The notes beneath the pieces were generated by a model. It was given only the letters and a program-made list of their open reading frames with translations, was not told where the DNA came from and searched no databases. From assembly GCF_015694525.1 (NCBI RefSeq), contig NZ_JADQDM010000017.1, positions 43,232-107,231 of the forward strand: a stretch of 64,000 nucleotides of DNA, in the 5' to 3' direction. The first letter of the stretch is position 1, and each line of letters starts with the position of its first letter. This document shows, in pieces, positions 9,394-18,531 of this stretch. The stretch comes from Hymenobacter ruricola (GTDB lineage: Bacteria; Bacteroidota; Bacteroidia; Cytophagales; Hymenobacteraceae). Position numbers and translations under genes: made by a program.

Positions 9394-10005
9394 TCACTTT
9401 GCTGGGCTGGTCCACAGGTTGCCCTTGATGCGGAACCGCCACGGCAGCCCCGCTGCCTCGGGCCCAGCGTATTCCAGCCCCACGCGGGCGCTGGCCACGA
9501 CATTAGTCTCTGCGATTTCCTCGCCGTGGTCTTCAAACCAGATAACCTCGCCCGTCACGGGCCGGCCGGTGAGGGCCGGCGTAATGCCCAGGGCCTGGCT
9601 CAGCACCCCGGGACCGGCCGTGAGGGCCCGCCTGGCCTCCGCCAGGCCGCGGCGGCGCAGCATTTCCTCAATGCCCACGGTGGGCTCCACGGCCCGGATG
9701 AGCACGGCGTCGGGGTGGGCGGCGTCGTGGGTGGCGATATTGAACAGCGCGTGGCGGTTGTAGACGGTGTAGATGTAGGCCGCGCCGCCGGGCACGTGCA
9801 GGCCCTGGGCCTGGCGGCGCTTGCGCTGCAGGTGCATCGTCAGCGAATGGTCGCCCTCGTGCCGGTAGGCTTCGGTCTCAACCACCCGGCCGGCGGTGAT
9901 AACGCCGTCGATGTTGGTATAGAGGTGCTTGCCGAGCAGCTCGCGCGCAATGGTCAGCACGTCAGGGCGCTGGAAAAAGGCGGCTGGCAGCTTGGAATGC
10001 GGCAT
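9394..10005 (-). CDS. DNA-3-methyladenine glycosylase (AAG/MPG family)
   Basis: 203 residues from MPHSKLPAAFF. The alkyladenine glycosylase fold is visible: FFQRPDVLTIARELLGKHL, GRVVETEAYRHEGDHSLTMH (carrying the catalytic Glu of the VETEAY motif), GGAAYIYTVYNRHALFNIAT, AVLIRAVEP, LTAGPGVLSQALGI and LPWRFRIKGN. It excises alkylated purines such as 3-methyladenine as the first step of base excision repair in the cytoplasm. The usual R-T-x-R-N part after the catalytic loop is replaced by QRKRRQAQG. Its start lies five bases after the stop of the upstream outer-membrane gene on the same strand, so it is probably translated from the same mRNA. Confidence 0.92.
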   Translation of the reverse strand: MPHSKLPAAFFQRPDVLTIARELLGKHLYTNIDGVITAGRVVETEAYRHEGDHSLTMHLQRKRRQAQGLHVPGGAAYIYTVYNRHALFNIATHDAAHPDAVLIRAVEPTVGIEEMLRRRGLAEARRALTAGPGVLSQALGITPALTGRPVTGEVIWFEDHGEEIAETNVVASARVGLEYAGPEAAGLPWRFRIKGNLWTSPAK

Positions 10006-10010
10006 AATCT

Positions 10011-11957
10011 TCAGCGGACGCGGTAGCGCAGCCCAATGCTCAGCAGCCAATGTTGCTGCTGCCACGGCAGGCGCGTGGTGGGCTGGTCGTTCACGCGCAG
10101 GTCTACGTCGGCGCGGGGCAAATCGACGGTCGCGCTGCTCCGGAACAGGAAAAAGCCGCTTTCCTCATCCAGCTGCAGCTGCGTTTTGCTGCGCAGCGGC
10201 ACCAGGTAGCTGGCATCGGCCACCAGCTCAAACCGGTGGCTGAGCTCCAGGCCCAGGCCCAGGCTGGGGCGCAGGGCGTCAATCACGGTCTGGAGGCGGG
10301 CGCTTAGCTCGTCGGCGCCGAGGTGGGTGCCGGCCACGCGCAGGCCCGCATCGGGGTTGTCGAAGCGGCCCAGCGGCAGGTCCACCGTCTGGCGGATATA
10401 GCCCAGGCCGGCGCGGCCGTAAAACGGCCGGTGGCGGGGCGTGAAGTTGTGCTGATAGCTCAGGCCCGCTTCCCAGCCGTCGCCCCCGAACTGCCGGTGC
10501 AGGCGTTGCGTGGCCAGGCGCGCGGCCAGTTCCCGCGTCAGGGCATACTCGTACTCAAACTGCGTGAAGAGCGTCAGGTCCTGGGCGCGCACCGAAGCCG
10601 CGCGCTGCACCTGCAAGCCGTAGCCGGCCGGCGCATACGCCACCGCCAGGCCCGCGGCGGGCACGGCCAGCGGCCAGGCGCCCGCGTGCGTACCGTAGCT
10701 GAAGCGTCTCAGAAAGCGGTCGAAGGCACTTGGTTTTTTCTCCTGCGGGTGGGTGCCGGCTTCCGCGGGCTTAAACAACGAGTTGGCCTGCTGCTGGCGT
10801 TGCTGGTCGAACAGGCTTTTTTGCAGCGCCGCTGCGGGCAGCAACGTGGTGTGGCCCTGCCAGAAGGCCGAGTCGTAGACCACTTTGTTGCGCAGAAACA
10901 CGTCGTAGAGCTGGGCCCGCTCCAGGTAGCCGGGCCGGGCCGTCTGGGCCGTGTCGATGGCCGTGGTCAGGAATTCGCCGAAGAACTTCAGCGGCGGGCC
11001 CACCGGCAATTTGGCTTCGGTTTGCCACCACACGGTTTTCAGGTGCCAGCGGCCAGCGTAGGGCTGGTACGCCACCCGCAGGCTGCGCGAGTCGGCCACG
11101 TCGCGCGCCCCGCGGCGCAGGCCGGCGGGCGTGTAGTGCCACTCGGCCCCCAGGAAGGCGTAGCTGTCCTGCTCGATGTACATGCGGCCCTCGAAGGCCG
11201 CACGGCGGTTGCCGGCTTTCGGCCCGAAGGTGATGACGTACACCGCTCGGTCCTGAAACGTGCTGCCGGGCGCCAGGCGGTAGTCGTAGTCCTTGAAATG
11301 GGCGGCGTCGATGAATTCCGAGCGGCGGTGCACAAAGTCGCCCATGTGCGCAATGAACGGCCCGCCCGCCCAGTCGATGCGAATGGGCGTACGGTCGCGC
11401 CGCAAATCGACCTTGCGCGACTGCTTTATCTGAATTTCGCCGTCCGCCGTGCGCCGCAGATACGATTCCTTAAAGGCCAGCACCAGCCCCTCGGCCAGGT
11501 AGCGCGGCTGCCCGGCCGGGTCGTTGTCCGACTCGCGGTAGAAACCCGTGAGCTGGGTGGGTCGCGTGGGGTAGTTGCGCGGAATGCGCGCCACGGCTTC
11601 CCGCACAATGCCCAGCACCGAGCCCGTCACCTGCACCTCGCCCAGCGCGGCGGGCGCAATTTTCAGCTCAATGCGCAGCTCCGGCCCCGGCAGCGGCGGC
11701 AGGGCGCGGGCGTATTTGCGGTAGCCCAGCAGGGCCACTTCCAATTGCTCGCCCAGCAGCGCCGGCGGAATGCTCAGCGCAAAGCGTCCGTCTTCGTTGG
11801 TGCTGGTGCCAATACGGTTGTCGGCCACGCCCACCTGCGCGTTCGGGATGGGCTGGTGCGTTTCGGCGTCGACGACCCGGCCGCGCAGCAAAATGGGGCC
11901 CTGCGCCAGCGCGGGCCCCATTTTCAGGAAAAGCAACAGAAGAAGAAAACAGCGCAT
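10011..11957 (-). CDS. Carboxypeptidase-like regulatory domain / DUF5686-like outer-membrane protein
   Basis: 648 residues from MRCFLLLLLFLKMG (signal peptide ending ALAQG). The first domain (about 20-100) is the CarboxypepD_reg-like beta-sandwich seen in TonB receptors (LRGRVVDAETHQPIPNAQVG, TNEDGRFALSIP). The middle has features of DUF5686 proteins (AVARIPRNYPTRPTQLTGFY; EGLVLAFKESYL). The C-terminal third has alternating aromatic/polar strands (PFYGRAGLGYI; LGLELSHRFELV) and ends in HWLLSIGLRYRVR, consistent with a beta-barrel. Function in this family is not defined; an outer-membrane or periplasm-facing role is inferred. It sits 44 bases after asd and 5 bases before the DNA glycosylase, suggesting one transcript. 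Confidence 0.75.
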   Translation of the reverse strand: MRCFLLLLLFLKMGPALAQGPILLRGRVVDAETHQPIPNAQVGVADNRIGTSTNEDGRFALSIPPALLGEQLEVALLGYRKYARALPPLPGPELRIELKIAPAALGEVQVTGSVLGIVREAVARIPRNYPTRPTQLTGFYRESDNDPAGQPRYLAEGLVLAFKESYLRRTADGEIQIKQSRKVDLRRDRTPIRIDWAGGPFIAHMGDFVHRRSEFIDAAHFKDYDYRLAPGSTFQDRAVYVITFGPKAGNRRAAFEGRMYIEQDSYAFLGAEWHYTPAGLRRGARDVADSRSLRVAYQPYAGRWHLKTVWWQTEAKLPVGPPLKFFGEFLTTAIDTAQTARPGYLERAQLYDVFLRNKVVYDSAFWQGHTTLLPAAALQKSLFDQQRQQQANSLFKPAEAGTHPQEKKPSAFDRFLRRFSYGTHAGAWPLAVPAAGLAVAYAPAGYGLQVQRAASVRAQDLTLFTQFEYEYALTRELAARLATQRLHRQFGGDGWEAGLSYQHNFTPRHRPFYGRAGLGYIRQTVDLPLGRFDNPDAGLRVAGTHLGADELSARLQTVIDALRPSLGLGLELSHRFELVADASYLVPLRSKTQLQLDEESGFFLFRSSATVDLPRADVDLRVNDQPTTRLPWQQQHWLLSIGLRYRVR

Positions 11958-12001
11958 AAGCCGACCGTGGATGTTCGTAGCCCCAACGCCGCGGGCGCGG
12001 C

Positions 12002-13003
12002 TTAATTGCCGGCCGGCACCTGCTGGCTCACCAGGTACTCGGCAATCTGCACGGCGTTGGTGGCGGCGCCTTTGCGCAGGTTGTCGGCCACCACCCACAT
12101 ATTCAACGTTTTGGGCTGGGTTTCGTCGCGGCGCAGGCGGCCCACCAGCACGGCGTCGCGGCCGTGGCTGTCCTTGGGCATGGGGTAGCGGTTGGTGCTG
12201 GGGTCGTCCACCAATTCCACGCCGGGCGTGCGGGCCAGGATGGCGCGCACGTCGGCCAGCTCAAATTCCTCGGCAAACTCCACGTTGATGGACTCCGAAT
12301 GGCCGCCCATCACGGGGATGCGCACGCAGGTGGCCGTCACGCGGATGCCGTCGTCGCCCATGATTTTCTTGGTCTCGTTCACCATTTTCAGCTCCTCCTT
12401 GGTGTAGCCGTTGGCCTCGAACACGTCGATGTGCGGCAGCACGTTCAGGTCGATGGGGTGCGGGTAGGCGGGGTTGGCGGCGGGCTGGCCGGCGCGCTCC
12501 TCCAGGAGCTGGTCCACGGCTTTTTTGCCGGTGCCGGTCACGCTCTGGTAGGTGCTCACCACAATGCGCAGCGCTTTGTAAGTCTTGTGCAACTCATTCA
12601 GCGCCACCACCATCTGAATGGTAGAGCAGTTTGGGTTGGCAATGATTTTATCCTCGGGCGTGAGGGTGTCGGCGTTGAGCTCGGGCACCACCAGTTTCTT
12701 GGTGGGGTCCATGCGCCAGGCCGAGGAGTTGTCGATGACGGTGGTGCCCACGGCGGCAAAGCGCGGCGCGTGCTCCTTGCTCACCGAGCCGCCGGCCGAG
12801 AAAATGGCGATATCGGGCCGGGCCGCGATGGCGTCGTCCATGCTCACGACGGGGTATTTTTTGCCCAGAAACTCCACTTCCTGGCCCACCGACCGGGCCG
12901 AGGCCACGGGCAGCAGCTCGGTGAGCGGAAACCGGCGCTCGGCCAGCACTTTCAGCATCTCGGTGCCCACCAGGCCGGTGGCACCCACAACAGCAATTTT
13001 CAT
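12002..13003 (-). CDS. asd: Aspartate-semialdehyde dehydrogenase
   Basis: 333 residues from MKIAVVGATGLVG. The enzyme reduces L-aspartyl-4-phosphate to L-aspartate-4-semialdehyde with NADPH, the branch point for lysine/diaminopimelate, threonine and methionine. Visible: the NADP-binding GATGLVG (7-13), IFSAGGSVS, IDNSSAWRM, the catalytic Cys126 in ANPNCSTIQ, and the catalytic His235 in GGHSESINVEF. Length matches the family. It heads a minus-strand run with the DUF5686-like gene and the DNA glycosylase; the product feeds the hom-metX-metY locus about 33 kb away in this window. Confidence 0.96.
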   Translation of the reverse strand: MKIAVVGATGLVGTEMLKVLAERRFPLTELLPVASARSVGQEVEFLGKKYPVVSMDDAIAARPDIAIFSAGGSVSKEHAPRFAAVGTTVIDNSSAWRMDPTKKLVVPELNADTLTPEDKIIANPNCSTIQMVVALNELHKTYKALRIVVSTYQSVTGTGKKAVDQLLEERAGQPAANPAYPHPIDLNVLPHIDVFEANGYTKEELKMVNETKKIMGDDGIRVTATCVRIPVMGGHSESINVEFAEEFELADVRAILARTPGVELVDDPSTNRYPMPKDSHGRDAVLVGRLRRDETQPKTLNMWVVADNLRKGAATNAVQIAEYLVSQQVPAGN

Positions 13004-13192
13004 GGAAAAAGCAGAAAAATAAAAAGCTGCGCCCTCGGCGGGCGCGCAACGGCAAATGTCGCCACAAATGGACTACTTTAGACGTCGCGTAGCCCTGCGC
13101 CGCGCTTAATCGGGAATGAAAACGGAGCAATGAGGAATTGCTTTTTCAAGTTCCCGGGCTCGTTTTTCGCTACTTACTCCTCATTGATTTCA

Positions 13193-16100
13193 ATGAAACA
13201 CCTATACTTTCTGCTTCTGCTCTTGCTGCCCGGCTTCGCCCAGGCCCAGCTGCGCGACGATTTTTCGGATGGCAACTTCACCGCCAACCCCGTCTGGACC
13301 GGCGACGCAACCGGTTTCCAGGTCGCGACCCAGCAGCTGCAAAGCAACGGCCCGGCCGTGACGACCACCCAGATTGCCCTGAGCACGCCCTGCCAGGCCA
13401 CCACCGGCACGGTGTGGGAATTCTGGGCCAACCTGAAGCTGGCCACCAGCTCCGGCAACCTGGCCGACGTGTGGCTCATGGCCTCGGAGACGGACCTCAA
13501 AAACGCCAACAACAAGGGTTACTTCGTGCGCCTGGGCGGCACCGCCGACGAAGTAAGCCTGTTCCGCAAAGACTCGACCCGCGCCGCCGTGCTCGTCATC
13601 GACGGCCTCGACGGCACGCTGGCCAGCACCACCAACAACCTGGTGCGCGTGCGCGTGACCCGCACCACCGCCAACCAATGGACCCTGGAGCGCGACCTCA
13701 CCGGCGGGCGCACCTTTGTGGCCGAGGCGGCCCAGCCCGTGGACGCCACCTACCAGCGCAGCGTGGCCATGGGGGTGTTTCTGAACTACTCCGCCACCAA
13801 CAACCGCAATTTCTACTTCGATGACTTTGCCGTGACCGACGCCACGGCGCCGCTCCTGGCCCGCGCCGTGGGCTTCAGCGCCCGGCAGGTCGACGTGGTG
13901 TTCAACGAAGCGGTGGACCCGGCCAGCGCCAGCCGGGCCGCCAACTACCGCCTGCAAAGCGGCGCGGTGCCGCTGTCGGCGCAGGTGTCGGCCACCAACC
14001 CGGCCGTGGTGCGCCTCGCGTTTGCGGCCGATTTCGCGCCCCAAAACGTGGTGGAAGCCCGCAACGTGGCCGACCTCTACGGCAACGTGGCCACCGGGCC
14101 ACTCACGGCGCCCTTCAGCGCGCCGCCGGTGGCACCTGCGTTTGGCGACTTGATTATCAGTGAGATATTTGCCGATGAAACGCCGCAAGTAGGCCTGCCG
14201 CTGTCCGAATACGTGGAGATTTATAACCGCAGCACCACCAAAATCCTGAGCCTGCGGGGCGTGCGCCTGGGCAAAGGCGGCAGCACCACCTACGCCGCCT
14301 TTGCCGATACGGCCAAGCTGCTGCCCGGCCAATACGCGGTGGTGTGCGGCAGCACCCGCGTGAGCCAGTTTGCGCAGCCCGGCGTGAAAGTGTACGGCCC
14401 CACCAACTTTCCTTCGCTCACCAACAACACCGACCAGCTCATCCTGCGCGGCCGCGACGGCCACACCCTGTTCGAGGTGCAGTACTCCGACACCTGGTAC
14501 CACGACCTTGCTAAGAAGGACGGCGGCTGGAGCCTGGAAATGATTGATACCAACAACTTCTGCGCGGGCGCCGCCAACTGGACGGCCAGCGCCGACCCGC
14601 TGGGCGGCACCCCCGGCAAGGCCAACTCGGTGCGCGCCGCCAACGCCGACACCCAGGCCCCCGCCCTGCTTCGCGCCGAGCTGCTGAGCACCACGCTGCT
14701 GCGCCTGTATTTTTCGGAAAAGCTCGACAGCAGCTCGGTTGGCAACTTAGCACGCTACACCGTCACGCCCGCCAACGCGGTGGCCGGCGCCACGCCCGTG
14801 GGGCCCGATTTTCGGACGGTTGACCTGACCCTGACCACCCCCGTGGCTACCACGGCCATTGTGAGCGTGAGCGTGCAAAGCGCCACCGACTGCATCGGCA
14901 ACGCGAGCGGCGCCCTGCAAACCACCACCGTGGCCCCGCCCAGCACGCCGGCCGTGGGCGACCTGATTATCACCGAAATATTCGCCGACGAAACGCCGCC
15001 GGTGACTCCTAACTCGCCGCCGTCGGAATTCCTGGAGATTTACAACCGTAGCGCCACCAAAACCATCAGCCTGCGCGGGGTGCGCCTGGGCAAGGGCAGC
15101 ACCGCCACGGTGGCCGTTTTTGCCGATACCGCCCGCCTAGCGCCCGGCCAGTACGCCGTGGTGTGCGGCAGTACCCACACCGCCGAGTTTGTGCAGCCCG
15201 GCGTGAAGGTGTACGGCCCCACCAGCTTCCCCGCGCTCAGCAACGGCGGCGACCAGCTCATTTTGCGCGGCGCCGACGGCCGCACGCTGTTTGAGGTGAC
15301 GTATTCCGACGCCTGGTACCGCGACGCGAAAAAGAAAGAGGGCGGCTGGAGCCTGGAAATGATTGACCCCAATAACTTCTGCGGCGGGGCCGAGAACTGG
15401 ACGGCCAGCGTGGCCTCCTCGGGCAGCACCCCAGGCAAAATCAACTCGGTGCGCGCCGCCCTGGCCGACGCCACGGCCCCCACCCTGCTCCGCGCCGTGG
15501 CCCTGAACGCCACCACGGTGCGGGCGTATTTTTCTGAAAAGCTGGACAGCACCTCGGCTGCCATTGCCGGCCGCTACGCGCTGGCCGCGCCGGGCCCGGC
15601 CGTGGTGCGGGCCGCGCCGGTGGCGCCCGATTTCCGGCAGGTCGACCTCACGCTGGGCGCGGCGCTGCAAGCCAGCCGCCCCACCACCCTCACCGTGCAG
15701 CTGGCCACCGACTGCGTGGGCAACGCCAGCGGCCCGCTGCAATCGGCCGGGCTGGCGCTACCGGAACCGGCCGTGAGCGGCGACGTGGTCATCAACGAGT
15801 TGCTGTTTAACCCGCGCACCGGCGGCGTGCGCTTCGTGGAGCTGCTGAACCGCAGCAACAAGTTCATCGACCTGCAGGGCTGGCAGTTCGGCAACCTGAA
15901 GCCCGACGCCAGCGTGGATGTCGACGTGCTGGGCACGAGCCCGCTGGTGATGGCCCCGGGCCAGCTGCTGGCCTTCAGCACCAGCAGCAGCAACCTGCTG
16001 GCCTACTACCCCACGTCCAGCGACGCGGCCAACCTGGTGCAGCTGAGCAGCTTCCCGACTTTCCCGGACGAAAGCACGGCGCTGCTGTTCAACGCCGTGG

Positions 16101-16615
16101 GCATTGAAATTGACCGGTTTGCGTACAGCAAGAATATGCATTTGAGCCTGCTGGCCTCTCAGGAAGGCGTGTCGCTGGAGCGCATTCGGGCGGCGGGGCT
16201 GAGCAACGGCAGCAACTTTCACTCGGCGGCCAGCGCGGTGGGCTACGCCACGCCCGGCCGGCCCAACTCGCAGGCCCAGGACGCGCCCGGCGGCAACCAG
16301 GAGCTGACCGTGGAGCCCGAAGTCTTCACGCCCGACGACGACGGCCAGCAGGATTTTGCCACCCTCAACTACCACCTCGACCAGCCCGGCTACGCCGCCA
16401 CCGTGACGGTATACGACGCCCTGGGCCGCCTCACGCGCCGCCTCACCCGCAACGAAACCCTGCCCACCAACGGCTTCGTGCAGTGGGACGGCGTGGACGA
16501 CCGCGGCCACAAGGCAGCCGTGGGCTACTACATTTTGCTGGTCGAGCTGTTCCGCCCCGCCAGCGGCGAGAAGCGCGAGTACAAGAAGACAGTGGTGCTG
16601 GGGGCACGGTTTTAG
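13193..16615 (+). CDS. Large secreted lamin-tail-domain protein with T9SS type B-like C-terminus
   Basis: 1140 residues from MKHLYFLLLLLLPG (signal peptide to FAQAQ); the frame also opens at 13130, but that extension lacks signal-peptide form. After a laminin-G-like N-terminal region (about 20-210) come Ig-like SbsA-type segments alternating with three lamin-tail domains: GDLIISEIFADETP, GDLIITEIFADETP and GDVVINELLFNPRT, each followed by EYVEIYNRS, EFLEIYNRS or RFVELLNRS. The first two units are close tandem copies. The C-terminus (FTPDDDGQQDFATLNYHL, VQWDGVDDRGHKAAVGYY) is the gliding-motility-associated/FlgD-like form. Lamin-tail proteins in bacteria are surface proteins, often linked to nuclease or phosphatase domains; none is visible here. 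It may bind surface polymers. Confidence 0.85.
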   Translation: MKHLYFLLLLLLPGFAQAQLRDDFSDGNFTANPVWTGDATGFQVATQQLQSNGPAVTTTQIALSTPCQATTGTVWEFWANLKLATSSGNLADVWLMASETDLKNANNKGYFVRLGGTADEVSLFRKDSTRAAVLVIDGLDGTLASTTNNLVRVRVTRTTANQWTLERDLTGGRTFVAEAAQPVDATYQRSVAMGVFLNYSATNNRNFYFDDFAVTDATAPLLARAVGFSARQVDVVFNEAVDPASASRAANYRLQSGAVPLSAQVSATNPAVVRLAFAADFAPQNVVEARNVADLYGNVATGPLTAPFSAPPVAPAFGDLIISEIFADETPQVGLPLSEYVEIYNRSTTKILSLRGVRLGKGGSTTYAAFADTAKLLPGQYAVVCGSTRVSQFAQPGVKVYGPTNFPSLTNNTDQLILRGRDGHTLFEVQYSDTWYHDLAKKDGGWSLEMIDTNNFCAGAANWTASADPLGGTPGKANSVRAANADTQAPALLRAELLSTTLLRLYFSEKLDSSSVGNLARYTVTPANAVAGATPVGPDFRTVDLTLTTPVATTAIVSVSVQSATDCIGNASGALQTTTVAPPSTPAVGDLIITEIFADETPPVTPNSPPSEFLEIYNRSATKTISLRGVRLGKGSTATVAVFADTARLAPGQYAVVCGSTHTAEFVQPGVKVYGPTSFPALSNGGDQLILRGADGRTLFEVTYSDAWYRDAKKKEGGWSLEMIDPNNFCGGAENWTASVASSGSTPGKINSVRAALADATAPTLLRAVALNATTVRAYFSEKLDSTSAAIAGRYALAAPGPAVVRAAPVAPDFRQVDLTLGAALQASRPTTLTVQLATDCVGNASGPLQSAGLALPEPAVSGDVVINELLFNPRTGGVRFVELLNRSNKFIDLQGWQFGNLKPDASVDVDVLGTSPLVMAPGQLLAFSTSSSNLLAYYPTSSDAANLVQLSSFPTFPDESTALLFNAVGIEIDRFAYSKNMHLSLLASQEGVSLERIRAAGLSNGSNFHSAASAVGYATPGRPNSQAQDAPGGNQELTVEPEVFTPDDDGQQDFATLNYHLDQPGYAATVTVYDALGRLTRRLTRNETLPTNGFVQWDGVDDRGHKAAVGYYILLVELFRPASGEKREYKKTVVLGARF

Positions 16616-16626
16616 GAGCGGTGCTT

Positions 16627-16758
16627 AACTGAGGGGCGTCTGTCATCCTGAGCGCAGCGAAGGACCTTCTCACGTCGGCTGTCGTCAGTATTTACTGCGG
16701 GTCGTTCAACGGTGAAAAGGTCCTTCGCTGCGCTCAGGATGACAGACGCCCCTCAGTT
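16627..16758. repeat. Long-stem inverted repeat, family I (copy A)
   Basis: Two perfect 42-base arms (16627-16668 and 16717-16758) flank a 48-base centre. The inner part of each arm is the family core TGTCATCCTGAGCGCAGC followed by GAAGGACCTT; the outer 14 bases (AACTGAGGGGCGTC) are unique to this locus yet are also perfectly mirrored. Copies B-D lie at 32211, 44578 and 46681. The centre of this copy resembles the reverse complement of the centre of copy D (shared CAGTAAATA), so copies occur in both orientations. Confidence 0.95.
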
Positions 16759-16805
16759 ATTCACTCCTCATTAAACGAAGTGCCGCTTTTCCCGTCTTAC
16801 CAGAC

Positions 16806-18368
16806 ATGAACAGCGCCCAGCAACTCCAGCACCTGTACTGGCGCGCCGGCTTCGGCCCGCGCCCCCAAGACGTGGCCGCCGGCCTCAGCCCTCGCAAAGC
16901 CCTGCGCCAGCTGCTGCACGATTCCGAGAAGTACGAGCCCCTGGCCGGCCCGGCCCTGAACTACGCCAACCCGCAGGGCGCGGTGATGACCGACCCGGCC
17001 TCGCTCACCAAAAAGCCGGTGCCCGACGGCACGGTCACGACGCCGCCCGACCCGACCATGGCGGCCGGCGCGGTGCCGCTGCTGCGCCCGCGCTCGGCCC
17101 TGCGCGGCGGCACCATCGCGGCCGGGGCGCCGCGCCTGCGCCGCGCCGACCTCACGCCCGCGCAGCGCAAGATGCAGAACGAGGGCATCCGCGACGCCTT
17201 CAACAACATGAGCACGGCCTGGATGGACCGCATGGCCACGTCGCCGGCACAGCTGCGCGAGAAGATGGTGCTGTTCTGGCACGGGCACTTTGCCTGCCGG
17301 GTGCGCCAGCCCGACGCCGCCCTCAGCCTGCACAACGCCATGCGCGAGCACGCGCTGGGCAAATTCCCCGACCTGCTGCTGGCCGTGAGCCGCGAGCCGG
17401 CCATGCTGCAGTTCCTCAACAACCAGCAAAACCGCAAGGAGCACCCCAACGAGAACTTTGCCCGCGAGGTGATGGAGCTCTTCACGCTGGGCCGCGGCAA
17501 CTACTCCGAAAACGACGTGAAGGAGGCCGCCCGTGCCTTCACCGGCTGGGGCTACGACTACCAGAACCGCTTCAAGTTCCGGGAACGGGAGCACGACGCG
17601 GGCTCGAAAACCTTTCTGGGCAAAACCGGCAACCTGACCGGCGAGGACGTGCTGCTCCGCATTCTGGAGCAGCCGGCGGCGGCCACGTTTCTGGTCACGA
17701 AAATCTACACTTTCTTCGTGAACGATGTGCCCAACCCGGCCCACATCGAGCCGCTGGCCCGCGACTTCCGCAAAAGCGGCTACGACCTGGCCGACCTAAT
17801 GGAGCGCCTGTTTTCGGCCGACTGGTTTTACGACCCGGCCAACGTGGGCACCCACATCAAGAGCCCGGTGGAGCTGCTGGCGGGCATCCGGCGCACGCTC
17901 AACGTGAAGATTGACAACGACAAAACCCTGCTGGGCTACCAGCGAGCCCTGGGCCAAAACCTGTTTCAGCCGCCCAACGTGGCGGGCTGGCCCGGCGGCC
18001 GCAACTGGATAGATTCGTCGTCGCTGCTGCTGCGCCTGCAGCTGCCGGCCATCCTGTTCAAAAACGCCGAGTTTGCGGTGGCGTTGAAGCAGGACGAAAA
18101 CGACATCGCCCCCAACCTGACCAAAACGGAGCGCACCGTGCGGCCCGGCGCGGGCGCCCACCTGCCGCTGGCCCCGCTGCAACAGCTGCTGGGTGCCACG
18201 CCCGCCGCGCAGCAACCCGAGAAGCTCAGCCAGTTTCTGCTCCAGACGCCCATTCGGCCCGAAAACCTGCAGCTTGCGCAGCAGGCCGCCCAGCAGAAAG
18301 AGTCTGCCGAAGCGCTGCGCGCCACGCTGGTGACGCTGCTGAGCCTGCCGGAATACCAGCTGGCGTAG
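16806..18368 (+). CDS. DUF1800 family protein
   Basis: 520 residues from MNSAQQLQHLYWRAGFG, the standard start of the family (no signal peptide seen). Hallmarks: LREKMVLFWHGHF (about 155-167), NEN-FAREVMELFTLGRG (about 215-232), AARAFTGW and PPNVAGWPGG. The function of DUF1800 is unknown. The gene is nearly always next to a DUF1501 gene, as here (163 bases upstream on the same strand, separated by a family II inverted repeat), so the two products probably act together in the envelope. Confidence 0.92.
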   Translation: MNSAQQLQHLYWRAGFGPRPQDVAAGLSPRKALRQLLHDSEKYEPLAGPALNYANPQGAVMTDPASLTKKPVPDGTVTTPPDPTMAAGAVPLLRPRSALRGGTIAAGAPRLRRADLTPAQRKMQNEGIRDAFNNMSTAWMDRMATSPAQLREKMVLFWHGHFACRVRQPDAALSLHNAMREHALGKFPDLLLAVSREPAMLQFLNNQQNRKEHPNENFAREVMELFTLGRGNYSENDVKEAARAFTGWGYDYQNRFKFREREHDAGSKTFLGKTGNLTGEDVLLRILEQPAAATFLVTKIYTFFVNDVPNPAHIEPLARDFRKSGYDLADLMERLFSADWFYDPANVGTHIKSPVELLAGIRRTLNVKIDNDKTLLGYQRALGQNLFQPPNVAGWPGGRNWIDSSSLLLRLQLPAILFKNAEFAVALKQDENDIAPNLTKTERTVRPGAGAHLPLAPLQQLLGATPAAQQPEKLSQFLLQTPIRPENLQLAQQAAQQKESAEALRATLVTLLSLPEYQLA

Positions 18369-18391
18369 TTAAGGACCATCATGTCGAAGAA

Positions 18392-18490
18392 CGTCATGTC
18401 GAGCTTGTCGAGACATCTCGCGTGTGTTACTAACTCAATCGATTGAATTAGTGGTGGCGCGCGAGATGTCTCGACAAGCTCGACATGACG
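18392..18490. repeat. Long-stem inverted repeat, family II (copy A)
   Basis: Perfect 31-base arms (18392-18422 and 18460-18490) start CGTCATGTCGAGCTTGTC and end CATCTCGCG. The centre holds a second, AT-rich palindrome around TCAATCGATTGA, so the whole can fold as a stem with an inner stem. It lies between the DUF1800 and DUF1501 genes and may reduce or set read-through between them. Other copies: 26566, 30763 and 42168. Confidence 0.95.
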
Positions 18491-18531
18491 GCCAGTAGTA
18501 TTTTTTTCTTCCCTTTCCCCCGAAACAAACC